64,000 bases of DNA from Microbispora corallina (GCF_016863035.1 NZ_BOOC01000001.1:248001-312000), one strand, 5' to 3'; numbered from the stretch's first letter, positions 8,596-17,935 are shown. Notes: a model not told the origin generated them from the letters alone. Program-made: numbers and translations.

Positions 8596-10272
8596 TCACC
8601 GAATGCCCCGCGAACGTGCCTTGAAGGCGGCTTTCCGGGCGGCCTTCGCGGCGGCCCGGTCGGGCAGCGTGTTGCCCAGCAGTTCCAGAACCTCGACCAC
8701 GTCGGGGTGCTCGACGCGCCACATGTCCTCGATCAGGTGGGCGGGCGGCCCGGAGGCCGCGATGTTCTCCGCGAAGCCCTCCGGGTCGGCCTCGGCCGCC
8801 GGCAGCGCGAGCGCCAGCATGTCGACGCTGACCCACAGCACCTCCTCCGGGGTCAGGGCCGGCGCGTCGAGCCCGCGCGACGACAGCCAGTGGATGGCGT
8901 GCGGGCGCAGCTCCGCGTCGTCCAGGTACGACCGGACCACCTCGGCGGCCTCGGGGCCCAGCCGGTCGACGATGGTCACGGCGATCCCCCGCACCTCGGC
9001 GGGGGCGCCGGCCACCGCGGCCAGCAGCTCGGCGGCCGCCTGCTCCGGCGCCCGGCGCGACAGCCAGGAGACGATCTCCCGCTCGGCGGCGTCGGCCGGC
9101 AGGCCGTCGGTGATGAGCCCGGCGATCAGACCGCTCGCGTCGCCCTCCGCCAGCTCGGGGGCGAGCGGGGCCTCCATGCCCATCCCGGTGTACAGCTCGC
9201 GCAGCCCCCACAGGCCGTGGGGGGTGAGGCACAGGCCGTCCTCGCTCCACTGGACCGTTCCCGTGTACGTGAGCCCGGTCAGCGCCTCGTCCAGCGGCCC
9301 CACCGGCCGGTCGGGCGCCACCTCGCGGAGGTAGTCGGCCAGCGCCTCGACGGGCACCGGCGACTGGAGCCGGTAGAGCAGGTCGTGGATCGAGGACATC
9401 CCCCCGTCCACCACGTCCTCCCCGGTGAGGGCCGCCTGCCCCTCGATCAGGAACTCCAGGGTGCCCGCCCACAGGTCGAGCAGCTCCTCGTCCGCCCGGG
9501 CGTCCAGCGGGCGAAAGCCCTCGGCCGCGGCGACGGCCGTGCCGTCCAGCCGGGCCAGCCCGAGCTCGACGGCGAGCCGCCACACCAGGGCGGGCCGCCC
9601 GATGCCCAGCTCCTCGGCGATCACCCGGGCGTCGCGCACCCGCAGGGCCCGCCTGACCGTGGTCGTGCGGCCGCCCTCGGCCATCCACGTCACCACCCGG
9701 TGGGCGTCCAGCAGCAGCGGCACCTCCCGCACGGCGCGGACGACCTCCTCCCGCGCCGGGAGCCGTACGGCGGGCAGCGGCGCGCAGCCGGGGCAGTCGC
9801 AGCCGGGCCCGTCCTCGCCGCCGGACTCCCCCGTCCCGGTCCTGGACGACGGGCCGGGCAGGTCCAGGGAGTCGGGACCGATCGCGCTGAACAGGCTCTT
9901 GGCCATGCCGAACTTCGTCGTGTCGGCCAGCGCCCGCGGCATCTCGGGCTCGATCTCGTCGATGGTCGCCCGCATCCGCTCGGCCGTCTTGCTGCCGATC
10001 TCGCCCGTCTCCAGCAGGAACTCGACCAGCGTGCGGGCCGCGGCCACGGTCTCGGGGGCGCTCTCCGGCGGGGCGATGACCTTCCGCGGGTAGATCTCGA
10101 GCAGGAGCTCCTCGAACGTGCCAGGCCGGAAATCGCCCAGCTCGTTCACCTCGAGGTAGTCGCTGGCGTAGTCGCAGAGCAGACGCACCTCGTCGACGTC
10201 GACCTCGACGTCCTTGTCCCGCCCCCACGCGCGAAGGCCGTCGATGGCCCGGTTCACCCATTCGATCGACAC
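8596..10272 (-). CDS. Conserved hypothetical protein with extra N-terminal domain and Cys motif
   Basis: 558 residues from a GTG. A TAGCGT box ends six bases before the GTG and no Shine-Dalgarno is visible, so the mRNA may be leaderless. About 150 N-terminal residues (YLEVNELGDFRPGTFEELL and onward) have no counterpart in the downstream paralogue. A linker with CDCPGC (about residues 168-173), a possible metal-binding knuckle, joins it to the shared C-terminal region. The ending LELLGNTLPD...KARSRG matches the paralogue. No enzymatic motif is visible. Its position upstream of def-fmt does not reveal its job. Confidence 0.75.
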   Translation of the reverse strand: MSIEWVNRAIDGLRAWGRDKDVEVDVDEVRLLCDYASDYLEVNELGDFRPGTFEELLLEIYPRKVIAPPESAPETVAAARTLVEFLLETGEIGSKTAERMRATIDEIEPEMPRALADTTKFGMAKSLFSAIGPDSLDLPGPSSRTGTGESGGEDGPGCDCPGCAPLPAVRLPAREEVVRAVREVPLLLDAHRVVTWMAEGGRTTTVRRALRVRDARVIAEELGIGRPALVWRLAVELGLARLDGTAVAAAEGFRPLDARADEELLDLWAGTLEFLIEGQAALTGEDVVDGGMSSIHDLLYRLQSPVPVEALADYLREVAPDRPVGPLDEALTGLTYTGTVQWSEDGLCLTPHGLWGLRELYTGMGMEAPLAPELAEGDASGLIAGLITDGLPADAAEREIVSWLSRRAPEQAAAELLAAVAGAPAEVRGIAVTIVDRLGPEAAEVVRSYLDDAELRPHAIHWLSSRGLDAPALTPEEVLWVSVDMLALALPAAEADPEGFAENIAASGPPAHLIEDMWRVEHPDVVEVLELLGNTLPDRAAAKAARKAAFKARSRGIR

Positions 10273-10312
10273 AGGGAGACGCTAACGGGTTACTTTCGGC
10301 ATCGCGAATCGG

Positions 10313-12577
10313 TCAGATGAGGTCGAGCGGATCAATGCTCACTCGCACCACGTCAGCCGCCTTCCGCGCCGACCGCACCCCGCTCGCCCCCTTCAGCGCG
10401 CCGGCCAGGGCCGACCCCCGGTGCCGGGACACCCGGACCATGGCGCGCTCCAGCCCGCCCTCGACCGGGACGGGCCCGAGCACCTGGGCGCCGCCGGGCA
10501 GCGCGGTGTCGTCCAGCATCTCGCGGACAGCCGGCCCCGTACCGGTCAGCGTGGCCATCCGCACGGCCGGCGGGAAGCCCAGCTCCGCCCGCTCGTCGAG
10601 CTCGCGCTCGGCGAAGGTGACCGGGTCCCAGCGCAGCAGCGCCTGCACGACCGGGATCCGGCCGTCGGCCAGCACCACGACCTCGGCGCCCGGCCGTGCC
10701 AGGGCGGCGGCGTTCATCCACCGCCGCAGCGCCTCCTCGGCCACCCGCAGGTCGGGGCGGCCGAGCAGCGCCCACCCGTCGAGCAGGACGACGGCCGCGT
10801 AGCCGCCGTCCGGCACCGGCTCGGCCCCGGGCGTCGCCACGACGAGCGCCGGCGCGGCCCCCACCGTGGCCAGCACGCCGTCCCTGCCGGACGTCCGCAC
10901 GGCCACCGAGGGGAACGCCCGGCCGAGCTCCTCCGCCGTGCGCCGGGCCCCCACGATCACCGCGCGCACCCGGGGGCTCCCGCAGTGCGGGCAGCGCCAG
11001 TCGCCGGCGATCCGCCCGCACCAGCGGCAGTACGGCACGGCGTGCCCGCCGCGCAGCGCCAGAGGACCCGAGCACACCGGCCCGGGGGTCTCCCCACCGT
11101 CGTCGCGGCCCGCGGCTCCGGGGAGCCGCGCCCTGGCCCCCGTACGGCGGCCTGAGGAGGCGTCGAGGCTGATCGGGGGCGAGCCGGAGCACCGGGCGGG
11201 GGCGCGGCAGTGCTGGCAGGCCAGGGCGGGCAGGTAGCCCCGGCGCGGCACCTGCACGAGCACCGGGCCGCGCTCCAGGCCCTGGCGCAGGGCCCGCCAG
11301 GCGAGGCTGGGCAGCCGGGCGGCCCGGGCGGCCTCGTCGCGGGCCAGCTCCATGTCGTCGCCGATCGGGCGCACCCGCGGCAGGCTCGCCCGCAGCTCGT
11401 CGTGGCCGGGCAGCAGCGGCGCGGCCCATCCGGTGGCGATGAGCAGCGCGGCCTCGGCCGTCTGCGCGAACCCCCCGACGAGCATGGCCGCGTCGGCCCG
11501 CTGCGCCCGGATCCCGAGGACCTCGCGCGCGTGCGGGTACGGCGCGTGCCGCTCGGCGTGCAGGTCGTCGCCGTCGTCCCAGATCACGGCCAGCCCGAGG
11601 TCGCGCACCGGGGCGAAGGCGGCGGGGCGGTTGCCGACGACGATCCTGGCCTCTCCGCGCAGGGCCTTGAGCCACCGGCGGTACCGCTCGGCCGGGCCGA
11701 GGTCGGCCGTGACGGCGACGTGGGGGGTGTCGCCCAGCGCGTCGACGACCAGCGCCACGTCCTTGCCGTCGGGGACCACGACCACGGCGCCGCGGCCGCC
11801 CGCCGCGGTCGCGCGCACAGCCGCCGCCACCGCGTGCGGCCAGGTCGCCCCCTCCGGGCCGACGCCGGGGATGGCGGTCCAGACGGCCCGCGGCGAGCGG
11901 CCCTCGGCCAGCGCCGACAGGAACGACGCGCCCGTGGGGTAGCCGTCCCAGGCGCCGCCCCCGACGGCCTGCCGGTACAGCCCCCAGGACTCGGCGTCGG
12001 GGCCGTGGCGCACGGGCTCGTCGCCCTCCTCCTCCGCTTCGCCGTCCGCGTCCGGGCCCGTTCCGGGCTCGGACGGGCGGGCGTCCGCGCGGCGGACCAG
12101 GGAGCGCCCCTCGGCCTCCACGCGGGCGTGGCGGGGCGGCACGGCCAGGCGCAGGACGTCGGACATCGTCCCGGCGTACCGGTCGGCCACGGCCCGTGCC
12201 AGTCCGGCGATCTCCGGGGTGAGGACCGGCTCCGGCGAGACGACCCGGTCGAGGAACGCCAGCCGCCCCGTGTGCTCGCTCGCCTCGGCCCGCTCCAGCA
12301 GGAACCCGTCGGCGAGCTGCCCCGCGAAGCGGACCCGGACCCGGCAGCCGGGGACGGCCTCGGCGTCCATCGAGGCGGGCACGAGGTAGTCGAACGGGCG
12401 GTCGAGGTGGGGCAGCGGGGTGTCGACCACGACCCGGGCGACCGGCAGCCGCTCGGCGGCCTCCCGCGCCCCCCTGGCGGCGCGCGCCCGGGGACGGCCG
12501 GGAGCGGGCGCGGGGGCCTGCTCCGGCACCGGGAGGAGCGCCTCCTGCGGGTAGGGTGCGCTGGTCGGCTCGGTCAC
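10313..12577 (-). CDS. priA: Primosomal protein N' (PriA), actinobacterial type without ATPase motifs
   Basis: 754 residues. The N-terminal 3'-DNA-binding domain is present (LPHLDRPFDYLVPA, GCRVRVRFAGQ). A glycine-rich Walker A is absent where it belongs, and the DEEH box is replaced by VIWDDGDDLHAE (about 331-342), so helicase activity is unlikely; this loss is a known feature of actinobacterial PriA. Zinc ligands are C454, C457, C463, C502, C517, C520, C529 and C532. The C463-C502 spacing is abnormal because of a 38-residue Gly/Arg-rich insertion. Residues 165-190 also form an acidic low-complexity linker. It would help restart collapsed replication forks. Confidence 0.9.
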   Translation of the reverse strand: MTEPTSAPYPQEALLPVPEQAPAPAPGRPRARAARGAREAAERLPVARVVVDTPLPHLDRPFDYLVPASMDAEAVPGCRVRVRFAGQLADGFLLERAEASEHTGRLAFLDRVVSPEPVLTPEIAGLARAVADRYAGTMSDVLRLAVPPRHARVEAEGRSLVRRADARPSEPGTGPDADGEAEEEGDEPVRHGPDAESWGLYRQAVGGGAWDGYPTGASFLSALAEGRSPRAVWTAIPGVGPEGATWPHAVAAAVRATAAGGRGAVVVVPDGKDVALVVDALGDTPHVAVTADLGPAERYRRWLKALRGEARIVVGNRPAAFAPVRDLGLAVIWDDGDDLHAERHAPYPHAREVLGIRAQRADAAMLVGGFAQTAEAALLIATGWAAPLLPGHDELRASLPRVRPIGDDMELARDEAARAARLPSLAWRALRQGLERGPVLVQVPRRGYLPALACQHCRAPARCSGSPPISLDASSGRRTGARARLPGAAGRDDGGETPGPVCSGPLALRGGHAVPYCRWCGRIAGDWRCPHCGSPRVRAVIVGARRTAEELGRAFPSVAVRTSGRDGVLATVGAAPALVVATPGAEPVPDGGYAAVVLLDGWALLGRPDLRVAEEALRRWMNAAALARPGAEVVVLADGRIPVVQALLRWDPVTFAERELDERAELGFPPAVRMATLTGTGPAVREMLDDTALPGGAQVLGPVPVEGGLERAMVRVSRHRGSALAGALKGASGVRSARKAADVVRVSIDPLDLI

Positions 12578-12658
12578 GTCTACGTCCTACCAGACCCGGC
12601 CGACCGCGAGGGCACGGGAACCGGTTGGCGGTGGACGGACGATGGACGGTCGAGGGAG

Positions 12659-13327
12659 ATGACGGGCGGCGAGGTGCCCGTCTGGCTGCGGGAGACCGAG
12701 GCGGAGGGACGGTGGACGGCCGCGGGCGCCGTCATCCTGGTGATCCTCATCCACATCTGGCTGCCGGACACGCTCGACGTCCAGCCGCCCTGGCTGATGC
12801 CGGTCCTGGAGTCCGCCCTGCTGGTCGGCCTGGTCGCGGCCAACCCGATCACGCTGACGCGGGAGAGCCGCCTGACCCGGACGGCCAGCCTCACGCTCAT
12901 CGGCGCGATCAGCGCGGCCAACGCCTGGATCATCCTCCGCGAGGTCGTCCGCCTGGTGAACGGCGTGGAGCACGACGCGATGCGGCTGCTCACCACGGGG
13001 GCGGCCGTGTGGACGGTCAACGTGCTGCTGTTCGCGCTGTGGTACTGGGAGCTCGACCGGGGCGGCCCGGTCGCCAGGGCCAAGGGCAGGGGGCTCTACC
13101 CCGCGTTCCTGTTCCCACAGATGGACGAGCAGACCCTCGCCCGGCCGGGGTGGCGGGCGACCTTCGTCGACTACCTGTACCTGGCCTTCACGAACGCGAC
13201 CGCCTTCAGCCCCACCGACGTGATGCCGCTCACCCGATGGGCCAAGATCATGATGATGCTGCAGTCGGCGCTGTCGCTGGTCGTCGTGGCCCTGGTGATC
13301 GCCCGGGCCATCAATGTCCTCGGCTAG
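12659..13327 (+). CDS. Membrane protein resembling the DUF1345 family
   Basis: 222 residues with five or six hydrophobic segments. The C-terminal end, DYLYLAFTNATAFSPTDVMP followed by a final membrane helix, resembles the ion-channel-like end of DUF1345 proteins. The function is unknown and the family assignment is by eye. The ATG abuts GGGAG with no spacing, so either the mRNA is leaderless or a GTG 15 bases downstream is used. It is the only + strand gene between 3.7 and 28 kb, divergent from priA and convergent with metK. Confidence 0.75.
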   Translation: MTGGEVPVWLRETEAEGRWTAAGAVILVILIHIWLPDTLDVQPPWLMPVLESALLVGLVAANPITLTRESRLTRTASLTLIGAISAANAWIILREVVRLVNGVEHDAMRLLTTGAAVWTVNVLLFALWYWELDRGGPVARAKGRGLYPAFLFPQMDEQTLARPGWRATFVDYLYLAFTNATAFSPTDVMPLTRWAKIMMMLQSALSLVVVALVIARAINVLG

Positions 13328-13348
13328 AGGCCGGCCGCCGGGAACGGC

Positions 13349-13381
13349 GGACGGCGCCCGCCGCGGGGGCGGGCGCCGTCC
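13349..13381. terminator. Bidirectional terminator between the membrane protein gene and metK
   Basis: A perfect 14-bp stem, GGACGGCGCCCGCC / GGCGGGCGCCGTCC, with a 5-nt loop lies between convergent stop codons. Confidence 0.8.
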
Positions 13382-13404
13382 GGCGCCGCGAGGAGTGCTC
13401 TGAC

Positions 13405-14592
13405 TCAGAGGCCGGCGGCCTGGCGCAGGGCGTCGGCCCGGTCCACCGACTCCCAGGAGAAGCCCTCGCGGCCGAAGTGGCCGTACGCGGCGGTCTCCGA
13501 GTAGATGGGCCGGAGCAGGTCGAGGTCGCGGATGATCGCGGCCGGCCGCAGGTCGAAGACCTGGAGCACGGCGTCCTGGATCTGCTCGATGGCGACCTTC
13601 TCGGTGCCGAAGGTCTCGACGAACAGGCCGACCGGCTGGGCCTTGCCGATGGCGTAGGCGACCTGGACCTCGCAGCGGTCGGCGAGACCGGCCGCGACGA
13701 CGTTCTTGGCGACCCAGCGCATGGCGTAGGCGGCCGAGCGGTCCACCTTGGACGGGTCCTTGCCAGAGAAGGCGCCGCCGCCGTGGCGGGCCATGCCACC
13801 GTACGTGTCGATGATGATCTTGCGGCCGGTGAGGCCGGCGTCGCCCATCGGGCCGCCGATCTCGAAGCGGCCGGTCGGGTTCACCAGCAGGCGGTAGCCG
13901 TCGGTGTCGATGGACAGCTCGGCCAGCACGGGCTCGACCACGTGCTCGCGGATGTCGGGGGTCAGCATCTCCTTGAGGTCGATCTCCGGAGCGTGCTGGG
14001 TGGAGACGACGACCGTGTCGAGGCGGACCGGCTGGTCGCCGTCGTACTCGATCGTGACCTGGGTCTTGCCGTCGGGGCGCAGGTACGGCACGGTGCCGTT
14101 CTTGCGGACCTCGCTCAGCCGCCGGGCCATGCGGTGCGCGAGCGTGATCGGCAGCGGCATCAGCTCGGGGGTCTCGCGGCAGGCGTACCCGAACATCAGG
14201 CCCTGGTCGCCGGCGCCCTGGCGGTCGAAGTCGTCGGCGCCCTCGCCCTCGCGGTGCTCGTAGGCGTCGTCGACGCCCTGGGCGATGTCCGGCGACTGCG
14301 CGCCGATCGAGACCGAGACGCCGCAGGAGGCGCCGTCGAAGCCCTTGTGCGAGGCGTCGTAGCCGATCTCCAGGATCTTCTCGCGGATCAGGGCGGGGAT
14401 GTCGACGTAGGTCTCCGTCGTCACCTCGCCGGCGACGTGGACCTGGCCAGTGGTGATCAGCGTCTCGACGGCGACCCGGCTCTTCGGGTCGTCCTTGAGC
14501 ATGGCGTCGAGAATCGCGTCACTGATCTGGTCGGCGATCTTGTCCGGGTGGCCCTCGGTGACCGACTCGGAGGTGAACAGGCGACGGGACAA
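13405..14592 (-). CDS. metK: S-adenosylmethionine synthetase
   Basis: 395 residues. It makes SAM from methionine and ATP. Motifs are [15 protein letters not shown] (ATP/methionine site), [12 protein letters not shown] and [19 protein letters not shown] (P-loop-like). The start is taken as TTG at 14592: AGGAG lies seven bases upstream and the product then begins MSRRLFTSE as in relatives. An ATG 15 bases earlier contains that AGGAG in its own second and third codons and has no Shine-Dalgarno of its own. The leader carries a strong hairpin. Confidence 0.95.
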   Translation of the reverse strand: MSRRLFTSESVTEGHPDKIADQISDAILDAMLKDDPKSRVAVETLITTGQVHVAGEVTTETYVDIPALIREKILEIGYDASHKGFDGASCGVSVSIGAQSPDIAQGVDDAYEHREGEGADDFDRQGAGDQGLMFGYACRETPELMPLPITLAHRMARRLSEVRKNGTVPYLRPDGKTQVTIEYDGDQPVRLDTVVVSTQHAPEIDLKEMLTPDIREHVVEPVLAELSIDTDGYRLLVNPTGRFEIGGPMGDAGLTGRKIIIDTYGGMARHGGGAFSGKDPSKVDRSAAYAMRWVAKNVVAAGLADRCEVQVAYAIGKAQPVGLFVETFGTEKVAIEQIQDAVLQVFDLRPAAIIRDLDLLRPIYSETAAYGHFGREGFSWESVDRADALRQAAGL

Positions 14593-14629
14593 CTCAGGGC
14601 TCCTCATGCAGCGGCTGCTGACGTGTCGA

Positions 14630-14662
14630 GAGTGGCGGCGATATGCCCTATCGCGGCCACTC
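14630..14662 (-). promoter_or_regulatory. Leader hairpin and putative promoter of metK
   Basis: A 13-bp inverted repeat with one mismatch and a 7-nt loop (GAGTGGCCGCGAT ... ATCGCCGCCACTC on the minus strand) lies 38 bases before the TTG. A TACACT box on the minus strand (14681-14676) would place the transcript start near 14669, so the hairpin would open the 5' UTR. It does not match a SAM riboswitch class that I can recognise. Between it and the next gene, 14748-14769 holds a smaller hairpin that may end the upstream gene. Confidence 0.45.
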
Positions 14663-14772
14663 CCATGCTCAGGCGAGTGTAGCCTCACCGGCTGCGGCGG
14701 GGCGAAGCCGTCCGCATTGCGGCGCGACGTTGAGCAACCTGGGAGTGCGGCAATCGGGGATTGCGGACGCCC

Positions 14773-15141
14773 TCACAGGTCCGGTAAGGGGTCCCTCGGG
14801 AGGTCGCCCGGCGAGAACGCCTCCGCGTCGGCCGCGGCGATCACCGCGATGTACTCGTCGTCCACCTCGAACACCATCCCGCCGAGCTCGATCCGCGGCC
14901 CGGCGCCGAACTCGATCGGGCCCAGCCGCGTACGGCGGGGGTAGGTGGCCCAAACCCCGGACGGCTCGTCGCGCCGGAACATCTTCGTCGACAGCAGCGT
15001 GATCGAACGGTCGGTCACCACGACCAGGAACCCGATCGTCGCGGGGGGCGGCAGCGACAGGGCGGGGAAGACGTAGCGGATGTCCTCACCCGGGCCCAGC
15101 ATCGCCCGGCAGCGCTCCCTGATCGCGGCGGACACCGGCAT
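14773..15141 (-). CDS. Small hypothetical protein, possibly PH-like
   Basis: 122 residues without signal peptide. The pattern of beta-strands (IGFLVVVTDRSITLLST, then RIELGGMVFEVDDEYIAVI) resembles small PH-domain-like proteins that begin with a helical segment containing LGPGEDIRYVFPA. No catalytic motif is seen. A GGGAG nine bases before the ATG supports the start. It lies between coaBC and metK on the same strand. The function is unknown. Confidence 0.7.
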   Translation of the reverse strand: MPVSAAIRERCRAMLGPGEDIRYVFPALSLPPPATIGFLVVVTDRSITLLSTKMFRRDEPSGVWATYPRRTRLGPIEFGAGPRIELGGMVFEVDDEYIAVIAAADAEAFSPGDLPRDPLPDL

Positions 15142-15176
15142 GGCGATCGCTCCCTCGCAAAAGCCCGACCCGTGAT

Positions 15177-15194
15177 GGCGGGCGGCGGCCCGCC
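15177..15194 (-). terminator. Hairpin after coaBC
   Basis: A perfect 7-bp stem, GGCGGGC / GCCCGCC, with a 4-nt loop lies 26 bases beyond the coaBC stop, before the next co-directional gene. It may terminate weakly or attenuate. Confidence 0.5.
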
Positions 15195-15220
15195 GAGAAC
15201 CGTGCGGGGAGACGCGGGGA

Positions 15221-16432
15221 TCAGGCGAGGCGCTCGGCCACCAGGTCCCACACTACGTCGGCGAGATCCTCTTTGGGACCCCGTGGAACCTCCACGCTCC
15301 CGCCCCCGGCCAGGAGCACCACGGCCGCGTTGTCGGGCGTGCCGAAGGCGAGCCCCTCCCCCACCTGGTTGACCACGAGCAGGTCGCAGCCCTTGCGCTC
15401 CAGCTTGGCCCGCCCGTTGGCGAGGACGTCGTCGGTCTCCGCCGCGAACCCGGCGATCACCCGCGGGTACGGCCCGCTCTCCGCCGCCCGCCGCTCCCGG
15501 CGGACCTCGCCGAGCTCGGCCAGCACGTCGGGGTTCTTCGCCAGGCGGATGGGGTCGGGCTCGGCCGCCGACTTCTTGATCTTCGTGTCGCTCGCCCGCA
15601 CGGGCCGGAAGTCGGCGACGGCGGCGGCCATCACCACCGCGTCGGCGTGGTCGGCCGCGGCCAGCACGGCGTCGCGGAGAGCGCGGGCCGACTCGACCCT
15701 GACGACCTTCGCGCCCGCCGGGTCGGGCAGCGCGACGTTGGCCGACACCAGCGTCACCTCGGCCCCCCGGGCCACGGCGGTGCGGGCCAGGGCGTACCCC
15801 TGCAGGCCGGACGAGCGGTTGCCGATGAACCTGACCGGGTCGATCGCCTCCCGGGTGCCGCCCGCGGAGATCACCACGTGCCTGCCGGCGAGGTCGGCGG
15901 GACGCCCGGCGAGCACGCGACGGCAGACCTCGAAGATCTCGGCTGGGTCGGGCAGCCGCCCCGGGCCGGAGTCGGCGCCGGTGAGCCGGCCGACGGCGGG
16001 GTCGAGCACGATCGCGCCGCGCTCGCGCAGCGTCGCGACGTTGGCGCGGGTGGCCGGGTGCTCCCACATCTCGGTGTGCATGGCCGGCGCGAACACGACC
16101 GGGCAGCGCGCCGTCAGCAGCGTGTTCGTGAGCAGGTCGTTCGCCAGGCCGTGGGCGGCCCGCGCGAGCACGTCGGCGGTGGCGGGCGCGACGACGACGA
16201 GGTCGGCGTGCTGCCCGATGCGCACGTGCGGCACCTCGTGGACCGACTCCCAGACCTCGGTGGTCACCGGGTTGCCGGACAGCGCCGCCCACGTGGGCTC
16301 GCCGACGAACCGCAGCGCGTCCCTCGTGGGCACCACGCGGACGTCGTGGCCGGACTCCGTGAACAGGCGCAGCAGCTCGCAGGACTTGTAGACCGCGATG
16401 CCCGCGCTGACCCCCAGCACGACGGACGTCAT
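15221..16432 (-). CDS. coaBC: Bifunctional phosphopantothenoylcysteine decarboxylase / phosphopantothenate-cysteine ligase
   Basis: 403 residues, two steps of coenzyme A synthesis. The N-terminal flavoprotein CoaC domain begins VLGVSAGIAVYKSCELLR, with the catalytic His region ESVHEVPHVRIGQ and FAPAMHTEMWEHPA. The C-terminal CoaB domain contains ISAGGTREAIDPVRFIGNRSS and DAVVMAAAVADF, with the Lys-rich KIKK site. It follows rpoZ, the usual actinobacterial order mihF-gmk-rpoZ-coaBC-metK. Confidence 0.95.
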   Translation of the reverse strand: MTSVVLGVSAGIAVYKSCELLRLFTESGHDVRVVPTRDALRFVGEPTWAALSGNPVTTEVWESVHEVPHVRIGQHADLVVVAPATADVLARAAHGLANDLLTNTLLTARCPVVFAPAMHTEMWEHPATRANVATLRERGAIVLDPAVGRLTGADSGPGRLPDPAEIFEVCRRVLAGRPADLAGRHVVISAGGTREAIDPVRFIGNRSSGLQGYALARTAVARGAEVTLVSANVALPDPAGAKVVRVESARALRDAVLAAADHADAVVMAAAVADFRPVRASDTKIKKSAAEPDPIRLAKNPDVLAELGEVRRERRAAESGPYPRVIAGFAAETDDVLANGRAKLERKGCDLLVVNQVGEGLAFGTPDNAAVVLLAGGGSVEVPRGPKEDLADVVWDLVAERLA

Positions 16433-16492
16433 CGCAACGAATCCCTCACCGGTTCACACACGGCCCCGACCGGCCGTCTCCAACGAACGGGG

Positions 16493-16756
16493 TCAGCCCT
16501 CGATGGGCTCGGAGGTGAGCAGGCCCTCGGCCACCTCGCGCAGCGCGATGGACAGCGGCTTCTCCTGCGCGTGGGTCTCGACGAGCGGGCCGACGTACTC
16601 GAGCAGGCCCTCGCCGAGCTGGGAGTAGTAGGCGTTGATCTGGCGCGCCCGCTTCGCACCCATGATCACGAGGCTGTACTTGCTGTCGACGATGTCGAGA
16701 AGCGTGTCGATAGGCGGGTTGGTGATGCCTTCCGCGTAAGCGGAGCTGCTTGCCAC
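16493..16756 (-). CDS. rpoZ: RNA polymerase omega subunit
   Basis: 87 residues of the RpoZ family: [35 protein letters not shown] and a final [13 protein letters not shown] are characteristic. It stabilises the beta-prime subunit. A GTG start is preceded by AGGGGA about nine bases away. It lies 12 bases downstream of gmk, which suggests co-transcription. Confidence 0.95.
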   Translation of the reverse strand: MASSSAYAEGITNPPIDTLLDIVDSKYSLVIMGAKRARQINAYYSQLGEGLLEYVGPLVETHAQEKPLSIALREVAEGLLTSEPIEG

Positions 16757-16768
16757 GTCGTGATTCCC

Positions 16769-17416
16769 CTAGCTAGGTGAGTTTCCCATCAAGGTTATCA
16801 GCCGGCGGCACACGTCCTTGACGGAAGTGTTGACCAGGGTGAGGTCGAATTCCTTTTCCGCCGCCATCTCGTCGCGGCCGACCTCCAGCCGGCGGGCGAT
16901 GACGTCGGGCGGCTCGGTGCCCCGGCCGCGCAGCCGCCGCTCCAGCTCCTCCCAGCTCGGGGGGGCCAGGAAGACGAGCAGCGCCTCGGGCATGGTGGCA
17001 CGCACCTGCCGCGCGCCCTGGAGGTCGATCTCCAGCAGCGTCGGCGTCCCGGCGGCCAGCATCTCCAGCACCGGGCGGCGGGGAGTGCCGTACCGGTTGC
17101 CGGCGAACTCGGCCCACTCCAGAAGCTCTCCCGAGGAGATCAGCCGGTCGAACTCGGCGTCGTCGGCGAAGAAGTACTCCACGCCGTGCGTCTCCCCCGG
17201 GCGGGGCTTCCGGGTTGTCACCGAGACCGACAGCCACACCTCGGGGTGGGACCGCCGGAGCTCGGCGACGACCGTGGACTTCCCGACGCCCGACGGACCG
17301 GACAGGACCGTCAGGCGCCGGCTGGGGGGCGAGGGGTCACCGCCCGCCGCCCGGGATCCGCTGGTAGCGGCTGCCTCGTGGGCCCGATCGCCAGCGGACC
17401 AGGACGTGTCGGTCAC
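16769..17416 (-). CDS. gmk: Guanylate kinase
   Basis: 215 residues. It phosphorylates GMP to GDP. The P-loop GPSGVGKST (about residues 39-47) and the GMP-binding segment [19 protein letters not shown] are intact. The N-terminal 30 residues form a polar, poorly conserved extension. A GTG start has GGGGG upstream. It stands between mihF and rpoZ, linking nucleotide supply with transcription genes. Confidence 0.95.
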   Translation of the reverse strand: MTDTSWSAGDRAHEAAATSGSRAAGGDPSPPSRRLTVLSGPSGVGKSTVVAELRRSHPEVWLSVSVTTRKPRPGETHGVEYFFADDAEFDRLISSGELLEWAEFAGNRYGTPRRPVLEMLAAGTPTLLEIDLQGARQVRATMPEALLVFLAPPSWEELERRLRGRGTEPPDVIARRLEVGRDEMAAEKEFDLTLVNTSVKDVCRRLITLMGNSPS

Positions 17417-17452
17417 TCTCTACCCCCGTGGAACGTTCGTGCTTTGCCGAGA

Positions 17453-17776
17453 TCAGCTCTCGGCGCCGCCGAACTCGCGCTCCAGGGAGGCGCGCTGGTT
17501 GGCGCCGAGACCCCGCACACGGCGGGATTCGGCGATACCAAGGCGCTCCATGAGCTGCTTGGCGCGGACCTTGCCGACGCCAGGGAGCGACTCCAGCAGA
17601 GCCGAGACCTTCATCTTGCCGATGACGTCGTCGGTCTGCCCATCCTTCAGCACCTCAGCCAGAGAAACCGCGCCGTGCTTGAGCCGGTTCTTGACCTCGG
17701 CACGCTCCTTGCGTGCCTTGGCAGCCTTCTCAAGAGCTGCGGCGCGCTGCTCGGGGGTCAGGGGAGGAAGAGCCAC
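17453..17776 (-). CDS. mihF: Actinobacterial integration host factor
   Basis: 107 residues. This nucleoid-associated protein is unrelated to the proteobacterial IHF heterodimer. A basic helical N-terminus (LTPEQRAAALEKAAKARKER) is followed by a helix-two-turn-helix-like region (LESLPGVGKVRAKQLMERLG) that contacts the DNA backbone, and a conserved RRVRGLGANQR. The GTG start lies 8-14 bases downstream of a weak GAGGTGA. Its upstream region is unusually AT-rich. Confidence 0.95.
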   Translation of the reverse strand: MALPPLTPEQRAAALEKAAKARKERAEVKNRLKHGAVSLAEVLKDGQTDDVIGKMKVSALLESLPGVGKVRAKQLMERLGIAESRRVRGLGANQRASLEREFGGAES

Positions 17777-17871
17777 GCCGGGTCACCTCGAATTTCTTGT
17801 CGATGTACTCGGACGGGAGGGGAAACTAGCTGGTCCATGCCCCGTCCGGCAACGTCAAGGCACGTTTCTCT

Positions 17872-17935
17872 GACTACAAAATTGATTTTACTACTTTTGG
17901 TAATGGAAAAGTTACTCCTTGTCGATCAAAACGGC
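17872..17935 (-). promoter_or_regulatory. AT-rich promoter region of mihF
   Basis: About 60 bases that are mostly A/T in an otherwise very GC-rich sequence, lying in the 219-base gap between pyrF and mihF. On the minus strand it contains a TAAAAT -10-like box, with TTTTCC upstream at promoter-like spacing. The low melting stability and position suggest a strong or nucleoid-protein-regulated promoter for mihF. Its exact start site is not evident. Confidence 0.45.

Noticed and set aside
7421-10320. Long + strand open frames opposite the two hypothetical proteins
   Set aside because: Compositionally shadow frames (Arg/Pro/Gly/His-rich). The minus-strand frames show mutual homology, which supports them as the real genes.
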